Below the pieces are notes generated by a model. It worked only from the letters and a program-made list of their open reading frames with translations, ran no database searches and was not told the origin of the DNA. A program made the translations under genes and the position numbers. From Trebouxia sp. TZW2008 (lineage: Eukaryota > Chlorophyta > Trebouxiophyceae > Trebouxiales > Trebouxiaceae): DNA of 64,000 nt. Positions 58,401 to 64,000 of this stretch are shown in pieces. The DNA lies in contig BDIU01000269.1 in assembly GCA_002118135.1 (NCBI GenBank), forward strand, positions 124,001 to 188,000, written 5' to 3'. Positions within the stretch are counted from its first letter, which is position 1. Every line of letters starts with the position of its first letter.

Positions 58401-59585
58401 GTTCATCCTCTTCATCACTGCTGCTGCTGGAGTCAGAGCTATTAGATGACTCAGCATCATCAGAAGAAGATGAAGAAGATGAAATAACAGCAGCAAGAGT
58501 CGCCTGATCAGGCACTTTAGAAGCTGCTGCTACATCTGGCGTCTCTTCCTCCTCTTTGTCCTCACTGCTGCTTGAAGTTTCTGAGCTGTCACCAGACTCC
58601 TCATCAGAAGAAGAAGACTCAGGACTTGAGGTATTGCCTGGTGCCTGATCAGGCACAGCTGCTGCTGCCTCAGCTGGTACCTGTTTGTCTTCTTCTGAGT
58701 CTTCTTCTTTCTCACTGCTGCTAGCATTGTCTGATGACTCTGCCTCTGAAGAAGTGGAACTGGCAGCACCTCCTTTGACTGTTGCCTGATCAGGCACTGC
58801 TGGTGCTGCTGACACCTGCTTCTGGCCCACCTCATCTTCACTACTGCTGCTTCCATCAGATGATTCTTCGTCAGAGCTGCTGCCTTCGTCAGATGACTCT
58901 TCTTCGCTGCTGCTGCTGCCTGAGGACGAGTCAGCAGGCAGAGCCTGATTAGGCAATGCTGTTGAGTCAGGAGGCCTCTGATCATCTTGTCCTTGCACAC
59001 TTACTGCTTCTGCAGCTTCAGGAGCAACAGCAGCTGCAGCTGTGTCATGCTGCTCTTCATCTTCACTGTCATCAGAGCTGCTTTCATTGCTACATGAGCT
59101 ATCTGACAAAGCAGGTGGTGCCATTGCCTGATCAGGCAAGGCAGCTGCTGCTGGCAGACTCTGCTCTTCTTCATCCTCACTGCTGTCAGAACTGCTTTCA
59201 TCACCACTGCTGGAGTAGGATGAGATTTCAGCCTTGACAGTTGCCTGATCAGGCAAGGCAGCTGCTGATGCTGCTTGCTGGTCTTCCTCGTCACTCTCTG
59301 AGCTGCTGTCATCACTGCTGCTAGAATCTTCAGACGAAGGCTCAGGTGGCGACACTGATCCCTTGCGGAAAGCATCTGCGAATGGCAAGCCCTGGTCCTC
59401 TTCATTGTCACTGCTGTCAGAGCTGTCTTCCACCTTGCAACTGCAAATGGCATCATCATTAAGCTCATCCTCATCCTCATCAGAGGAAGAAGCAGAAGCA
59501 GCAGTTGCATGTCTTTGGCTAGGCACTGTGACTGCTAGCTTGCTCTGTGCTTCCTCTTCCTCGCTGCTGCTGCTGCTGCTGCTGG

Positions 59586-59645
<60 letters not shown>

Positions 59646-59790
59646 CATCTTCACTGCTGCTGGAGGCGGCAGGTTGCTGAAGCAATGTATTCTGTCTAGG
59701 CAAGGCAGCAGGAGGAACTTGCTGTGTGTCTTCTTCCTCAGAGTCTGAGGAGCTCTCGCCTGAGCTTGACTCCTGCTCCTTTTCGTCTTC

Positions 59791-59830
<40 letters not shown>

Positions 59831-62800
59831 TCGTTGGATGACTCGTGGACTTCACCTGTGAGAAAAAAGATCTTATCATTTTCCCGCAGACCAGTCAAGG
59901 AGAAGAGCCATACATCCCACTAGCTCAGCCACGCAATCATTGACAAGTCATGCCACAGATTTCTCCCCAACAATAATACGCAGCAAAATTGTGGCAAGCT
60001 GCTGCATGCTTAGATGCAATTCCTGACCTGCATTGACAGATGCTGAGGCAGCTGCCTTGGCAGGTGCTGATGCAGCTTCCTCTTCGCTGTCAGAATCGGT
60101 CCCTGTCTCAGAGGCTGACTCAGAGCTTGAAGATGGGTCAGGACTTCTTCTTCGCTTGTGACCAGCGCTTGCCATAAGCTGAGATGCCGCAGTGTGCTGA
60201 TTGGCTGTAGGACTTCGAGCCTGCACACCCGCACAGACATTTGCAAGCATTATAGCGACATAATATAGCAGCATTTGCAACAGGCTGAGATGGCGTCCTC
60301 TGCTGGTCAACTGTAGAAATTTAGGCCTGCAAACACGCACAGACTTTTGCAAGCAATATAGCAGCATGATGTAGTAGCATTTGCAAAAGGCTGATCTGAT
60401 GCGCTTGTTGGCCGCAGTCATTTGCGCCTGCACACAATCACAGACTTGTGTACACCACTTGCGCTTAGAAGCAGCACGCCACAGCAGCACTTGCAAAAGG
60501 CTGAGACGATGCATTGCCATGGTTGGCTGTAGGACTTCGAGCCTGCACACCTGCGCAGACACTGGTAAGTTCTATAGCAGCATGATGTAGCAGCGCTTGC
60601 AAAAGGCTGAGATGACACCATGTGCTCTTTTGTTTTAGCAGCTGTCAAGTGACATGGTGTTACACCACTGCAACAGCTGGGGAGAAAGGTGTGCTCTCTC
60701 TTGAGAGCGTCCTCGCCGTGCTGCGTCCATGGTGAAGCCGTTACTGGACTATGAGCACTGTACAAAAAAACCCGCAGGTGACTATTGCGTTCAAGCCATT
60801 CGCTGTCTTGTCTGTGCATGTGTGCAGGCCCACGCACTGGAACTTGGCATGACGAGGCACATGTCTCCCGTTGATGCCGCTGTTTGCAACGTCGCATGAC
60901 TTTGCAAGAAACGACTCTCAAGAGGATACATGTGCAGAATGCTGCCAATGAGCAATGTATATGTATTTATTGAATACGCATGCTAGACAGGCTCAGCAGG
61001 CCCAGCTAAGTACGCACTGCAGCAATCAGTTGCCTTGTTCCCTATACAGCACCTGGGCAGCCAAACACTTTGACAACGCTACACGATGCCTGAAAATCAG
61101 GCATGCTTGAGTTGTGCTTATGCCTGGCGTCACCATAGAGACCAAGATCTTTGCATATTCAGCAACACAGAATCATAGCCAGCCTACCACTCAGTGAAGC
61201 TGTGTCTACACAGAGCTTTTGGCACTCTGCCTGTCCTGAGCTGTCCCAATAGGGACAGTTGACATAGGCACAGCTCAAAATAGCATTGATTTTGTCCAGG
61301 GTCATGATGCTTGTCTCAAATAAACGTGCTTGCCAGCTGTGCTTGCAAAGAGGTTTGCTGTTACTCACACATCTGCCCAGAACATGGATGAGATGGCTGT
61401 ACTCAAAGACAGCTGTCAAGTATTGACTTCCATATTCTCTTATAAAGTGGTCTATGTGTTGCCAGAGATATGGCATAGTGATCTTGAGAAGTGAACATCA
61501 GAGTCACCAGCCATCATGAGTGCTGGCAGAAGATGGTGATGCACTGCTACCCTTGTTTTGCAGCATTACTAATGCAAGTGGGACATCAGAGACTGTACCT
61601 GTCTTGGCTGTGCATTGTTGGCTGCTGCTGGCGCAGCTCCAGCAGCAACTGCCTGAGCACCTGCCCCAGCAGCTGCCTGCTGCCTCAGCTTGCGTCTCTT
61701 GACGTACGCCTTCCTCTTGTTTTTCTTATTCTCAGCCCTTTGAGCCGCTGTCAGGCCAGATACATGATTGATGGCAGCTTCTGACACGGCTGCTGATCGC
61801 AGATCAGCCTGGGAATCAGCTGTTTGACCAGCTGCTGAATCAGGTACATCTGCTCCGCTAGCTATTTGGTCAGCTGCTTGTTCAGCTGCTTGTTCAGCTG
61901 CTACATCATCATTGTTTGTCGCAGGCGACTGATTTTGTTGAGCTGCCTCCAACTTGCGTCGCCTCTTCTTCTCTTTCATCTTGCGGTTCCTGCGGGCACT
62001 GGCTGTAAGGCAGCCGGCAAAGCGGTCAGCAGCTGCCGCAGCAGCTTCTGCAACAACTGCTGCAGCGGCTGCTGGCGATGTGTTTGGCGCATTGAACGCT
62101 TGACCAGATGATGGTCCTGCCTGCAAGCAGAACAAATTCTGTGATTGCACAGCTTTCAGGACGCAGCCTTCAGTTTACAGTGGAGACTAGATTCTTCACA
62201 ATCACATTGCTTTTGTGAGGCAGCACTGATGTCACAGGAGACACTAAGACAGCATAGCTTTGAGTACTTTTGGCTGCTGGGTTTGTGTTGTCACCCCACA
62301 ACATCCAGAGTTGTGGTGCTGTGCTGAGACTGCTTAATCCAGCATGTTTTGCATTTGCGATGACACAATGGGAAAGCAGTGACGGGCATCTTATGCACTT
62401 CGTCAGTTGCACAGATTACCCGGGTTGTATTACCAAAGCCTTGTATTGGTACCTCAATTGCTTCTGTCAAAGCTTTGCACTCTTAAGGGAAGGCGACTGC
62501 TTGTGTCAGCTTGTTTTATCTCACCTGCAAGTCCTGCCTCTGTCTTTTGCCTGCTGCACCTCTTTGTGCTTGGTCAGCAGATGTCTGTCCGTGTGACGTC
62601 TGAGCGTGCCCTTCCACGTCTGCAAAAGCCCCATCTAGGCGGCGCTTGTGCCCTCTGCCCCGCTGTTGTGCGTTGGGGTCCTGAGATGGGTTTGGTGATT
62701 GCGCACCTGCAAGAAGCAAAACATGATGAGAATTGTTTTGTTTTAGATATTGTCTGTTGACCCCCCTGTTGGGTCCCAAGGACAGAAAATGAAATTGATC

Positions 62801-63895
62801 GCAAATTGCAAGCACGCACACTTGCAGCATTAAGGACAGCTTGGCAGCAGGCCGTGCACTGAACAAAATGAAGGCTTGAGCACATGCAAACTGTGATGTC
62901 GAATGGGCACAGCCGACTCAAGTCGCAAGGAGCACAGGAAGTACAGGAAGAGGGCATGAGGGCTCATTTATGATCCACACAATCTTGAAGGCTTCAAAGT
63001 CTTACCTGGGTCACCTGTGGCTGCATCAGGGCTGCTGTGATGGGCTGTGTGAGACGGCCCTGCCCCGTGCTCTGAGGGCTCCACTGTACTAGGCCTGAAC
63101 CTGGATTACAGTCAACACTGGGTTAACAGAGACTTACATGCAACACCAGTGCGCAATTTTCAGCAAGCTTGTACGGCGACAATGCAAAATCAAGGCGCTA
63201 TGTGCAACAAGCTTAGGATTGCCGTATGCTCTGAGGAGTCCATTGTGCAAGGCCTTGACCTGCATGCAATCCAACGCATTCTGAGGATCCCAATCGGACC
63301 AAATGCAACAAAATGAGCCAATTGCAGCAAGTTGTGCTTACACGCATAAGATGTATCTGCCTTGTTCCATCGCAAAAAAGTCGCGTCAGACATGCCAAAC
63401 CCACCAAGCTGCCGACAACCTGTTTCCACCTGTTTTAGCTACACTGATAGCCTGATCACCTGTTGGAGGCATTATTCATAGCTGCAACAGCAGCTTGTTG
63501 TTGCGCCACCACTGCATCTGCTCGAGCCAGGGTCCAGGGCAAACCCCTTATGGGTCTTGGCTCTTCTTCTGCTTCATCTGGCGGGGGACCCTGGACTTGC
63601 AGGTGGGGGTCAGGGATGTGTTGGCACAGATCACCCTGCATGCAGCATAGACCCTTCAGCCCATCGGCATTTTGATGCTAGGGCTTGGACGATGCTTTGA
63701 TCTTCTCGTGATGTGACAAAAAAAATTGAAAAGGTAGTAGAGTTTGGGGTCACAGGTTGTTTTTGCACTGTGCATGGTAGTCTTCAGGACCTGATGGGCT
63801 GTAATGTAATGTGAGGTGAAATTGACCTGTGTCATACATTTGTCTGCGTTGAGGACATCTCGGCTTTGCCCAGTCTCTTCAGTCACAATGAAGGA
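46485..63895 (-). CDS. Very large acidic serine-repeat protein (5' end outside window)
   Basis: Exons: 63895-63827, 63635-63460, 63100-63006, 62706-62525, 62120-61599, 60220-60028, 59855-57777, 57375-57214, 51502-51332, 47188-47006, 46747-46485. All phases agree (4095 bp, 1364 codons plus stop). N-terminal part: Pro/Gln/Ala-rich with basic clusters (RKMKEKKRRRKLEAAQQ; KKNKRKAYVKRRKLRQQ; GHKRRRSP) that look like nuclear signals. Central 2079-bp exon: about fifteen units of Ser/Asp/Glu runs, many ideal CK2 sites (SSSEEE, SDSEEED), joined by VPDQA/LPDQA linkers, as in Nopp140/treacle-like nucleolar proteins; homology is not shown. The 3' exons are again Ser/Ala/Asp-rich, with a final exon LAKLWSAVHVHACAVVCS. 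The 5.7-kb gap 51503-57213 is the weakest link. Possible split: one gene could end near 61159 and another start near 60.2-60.7 kb. Confidence 0.55.
47006..47188 (-). repeat. Exon duplicated 4.3 kb away (copy of 51332-51502)
   Basis: This exon and 51502-51332 share acceptor, donor phase and most sequence (GDSAAG; DSTSSASSDQAASPA). Both keep open frames and flanking splice sites, so both may be used. The ~180-bp array lies between them, as if the duplication enclosed it. Confidence 0.75.
47382..47948 (-). CDS. 188-codon ORF of unknown standing
   Basis: The longest frame in this part. Its 5' third overlaps the ~180-bp array and holds a Leu run (CLLLLLLLSAAFNC). The 3' two thirds look coding (TMCWGIDDCLVHQCQ; ALYVSELDTRKDVTALI; ENKYSLFSVRDLRTG) and end in TGA. 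A splice acceptor near 47745 (CTCTACAG) could make this a last exon. It sits inside an intron of the large-gene model, so either that model skips it or it is an alternative end. No family recognised. Confidence 0.3.
   Translation of the reverse strand: MAKQLPLDCRDCCKSCLPCLVCRSVLSCGMPQLHPALPFGADLLFVCVLLDNAKTTMTHNALGLYSRQPESSPVCLLLLLLLSAAFNCTRMSWAWLTNAHTLWSSNNGFTMCWGIDDCLVHQCQLTETVASSLPCETESTSYGSALYVSELDTRKDVTALIKAPENKYSLFSVRDLRTGAQTMMLDYA
47900..52460 (-). repeat. ~180-bp tandem array, about 20 units
   Basis: Landmarks repeat every 178-195 bp: GACATCAGCTATGAGCAGTG, GACAGGAGAGGCTGCTCTTG, CCCTGCAGTCCATG, GTGGACTGCTGAGG, CCTCTCTGCTGACCAGCAGTGCAGAGCTGTG. Units differ by many substitutions and some are truncated. 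A second family of about 180 bp (GTGTGCCAAAGTTGGCAA, AGCATTGCTGTGATG) occurs three times at 50590-51060, and the 51332-51502 exon is embedded. Minus-strand frames open for 60-96 codons arise only from the repeat. Confidence 0.85.
52550..52602. repeat. TTC/ATT microsatellite
   Basis: TTCTTCTTCTTCTTCTTCTT then ATTATTATTATTATTA. Confidence 0.9.
52830..53299 (-). repeat. ~215-bp copies of an exon end (53.3-53.6 kb block)
   Basis: Two copies of the SGNAELACLTQRQQLLNSLLET part recur as GGNAEVASVSTQQQQLLDSLLET (near 53180) and a further one near 52970. They follow the donor side of the block at 53300-53593, as in the other genes. Confidence 0.75.
53300..53593 (-). CDS. Exon-like block with ATG, gene not defined
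   Basis: Starts MNQVAESLVTVTVDKVALI just behind a GGGTTTAG, runs open to a CAG|GTATAG donor, and has a GC-richer, gene-like composition. It could be the first exon of a gene running towards 47.4 kb, or an exon of the large gene, although phase 1 does not fit that. Other exon-like minus-strand peptides lie at 53590-53817, near 53950 (FTKREDAASAFVKYLLLQ) and near 54090 (VTFGKPSNTRRFDFDKQGAF). I could not join them. Confidence 0.3.
54560..56500. repeat. ~238-bp tandem array, about eight units
   Basis: Units marked by GGGCATAGATTGCA, AATCAGACCAGGCTGCACAT, TTCAGACTTG.GCAAGCTGA, CCTTCTGGCACTGCTGATGTCCAGA and ATTCTGTCCATGGCAGCCTG at about 54740, 54975, 55212, 55450, 55690 and onward. The last units near 56.1-56.5 kb are shorter. 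No exon is seen inside. Confidence 0.85.
56600..57213 (-). repeat. Copies of the 57.2-57.4 kb exon's donor side
   Basis: The exon end (QRLQAAGQAMRELSIHASG|GTGAGC) recurs four or five times downstream with decayed frames, near 57100, 56990, 56870, 56750 and possibly 56650. Spacing about 110 bp. Confidence 0.8.
59563..59644 (-). repeat. Long CAG/CTG run encoding polyserine
   Basis: About 27 CTG triplets on the plus strand with one GTG break. On the coding strand the run is read as AGC, giving polyserine rather than polyglutamine. A second shorter run lies at 59790-59826. Both should be length-variable. Confidence 0.9.
60221..60620 (-). repeat. Copies of the 60.0-60.2 kb exon's acceptor side
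   Basis: GTGTGCAG|GCTCGAAGTCCTACAGCCAA and the CGTCTCAGCCTTTTGCAAG downstream part recur near 60310, 60430 and 60540, spaced about 110-120 bp. Each keeps the AG, and none keeps the whole frame. Confidence 0.8.
60621..61158. other. GC-richer intronic or promoter stretch
   Basis: Around 60690-60850 CpG rises as at other gene starts, and an ATG-led minus-strand block (MDAARRGRSQERAH) lies near 60730. This may be a promoter and first exon for the serine-repeat part. The 38-bp motif shared with 20.76 kb is at 60975-61012. Confidence 0.3.
61159..61476 (-). CDS. 105-codon block, possible last exon of an upstream gene
   Basis: Open and protein-like (WQHIDHFIREYGSQYLTAVF; YSHLIHVLGRCVSN; INAILSCAYVNCPYWD), ending in a stop at 61159. 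An AAG|ATC acceptor just before it would join in phase 0 to the exon ending at 61599. If used, the 61.2-64 kb exons would form a separate gene ending here. A GTGAGT within it (after LGRC) could also be a donor. The family is not recognised. Confidence 0.35.
   Translation of the reverse strand: MPYLWQHIDHFIREYGSQYLTAVFEYSHLIHVLGRCVSNSKPLCKHSWQARLFETSIMTLDKINAILSCAYVNCPYWDSSGQAECQKLCVDTASLSGRLAMILCC
63190..63270 (-). pseudogene. Decayed copy of the 63.0-63.1 kb exon start
   Basis: ATGCAG|GTCAAGGCCTTG...CTCCTCAGAGCA repeats the start of exon 63100-63006 (GTTCAGGCCTAG...CCCTCAGAGCA) about 160 bp upstream, without its frame. Confidence 0.65.
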
Positions 63896-64000
63896 CTGGA
63901 CAGTTGTATGTTGCTAACTGGAACTGCTGCATCTGAGTGGGTGTTGCATGCTCAGGAAAGTCGAGCAAGTCGTCACACAAACAAGTGTTGTGTAGCGCAT

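Noticed and set aside
57953..59680. Long plus-strand ORFs of Leu/Ser antisense to the serine exon
   Set aside because: They mirror the low-complexity codons of the coding strand.
1..64000. CRISPR arrays, tRNA or rRNA genes, bacterial operons
   Set aside because: The tandem repeats lack uniform short repeats with unique spacers. No cloverleaf or rRNA sequence was recognised, and the genes are spliced.

Overview
The window looks like nuclear DNA of a green alga, most likely trebouxiophyte-like. Seen directly: spliced genes with GT-AG introns whose acceptors almost all read TGCAG, a TTTAGGG-type telomere-like tract, TGTAA motifs downstream of some genes, and GC/CpG-richer stretches at gene starts. 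No prokaryotic operon, rRNA, tRNA or CRISPR was seen. The lineage call is an inference from protein style and motifs, not from a search.

Layout. Nearly every gene is on the minus strand, head to tail. (1) 1-1700, plus strand: 3' part of an unrecognised gene. (2) 2647-10175: a complete 10-exon UDP-glycosyltransferase of 536 aa with signal peptide, C-terminal membrane anchor and a KxKxx ER-retrieval tail. (3) 11957-14392: a small four-helix membrane protein of 202 aa. (4) 14.4-19 kb: gene-poor, with a tyrosine-recombinase-like exon, HMG-like fragments and an inverted pair of short repeats. (5) 19083-24829: a 7-exon short-chain dehydrogenase of 313 aa. (6) 26684-32445: a 6-exon bZIP transcription factor of 438 aa. 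(7) 33053-36421: a secreted fasciclin-domain protein of 317 aa. (8) 37738-41280 and (9) 41844-45981: two unrecognised proteins. (10) 46485 to beyond 63895: a very large gene for an acidic serine-repeat protein whose 5' end lies outside the window. Exons were placed by hand from splice sites, reading frame and family patterns. The joined exons of genes 2, 3, 5, 6, 7 and 8 keep frame through every junction, which is the main support for these models.

The outstanding feature is the make-up of the introns. Around almost every exon the splice junction itself (a piece of exon plus the adjoining intron, with its GT or AG) has been copied in tandem outward into the intron, two to eight or more times, in units of about 60-240 bp. 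The unique exon core survives once and its two edges are multiplied, so the introns are largely built from decayed copies of their own boundaries and carry many decoy splice sites. The same process has reached last exons and 3' flanks (bZIP, fasciclin, four-helix gene). Larger arrays of about 180 and 238 bp units fill 47.9-52.5 and 54.6-56.5 kb.

The genes do not form an obvious pathway. The glycosyltransferase and four-helix protein are membrane proteins, the fasciclin protein is probably secreted or at the cell surface, the dehydrogenase is a redox enzyme, and the bZIP and acidic Ser-rich proteins are probably nuclear.
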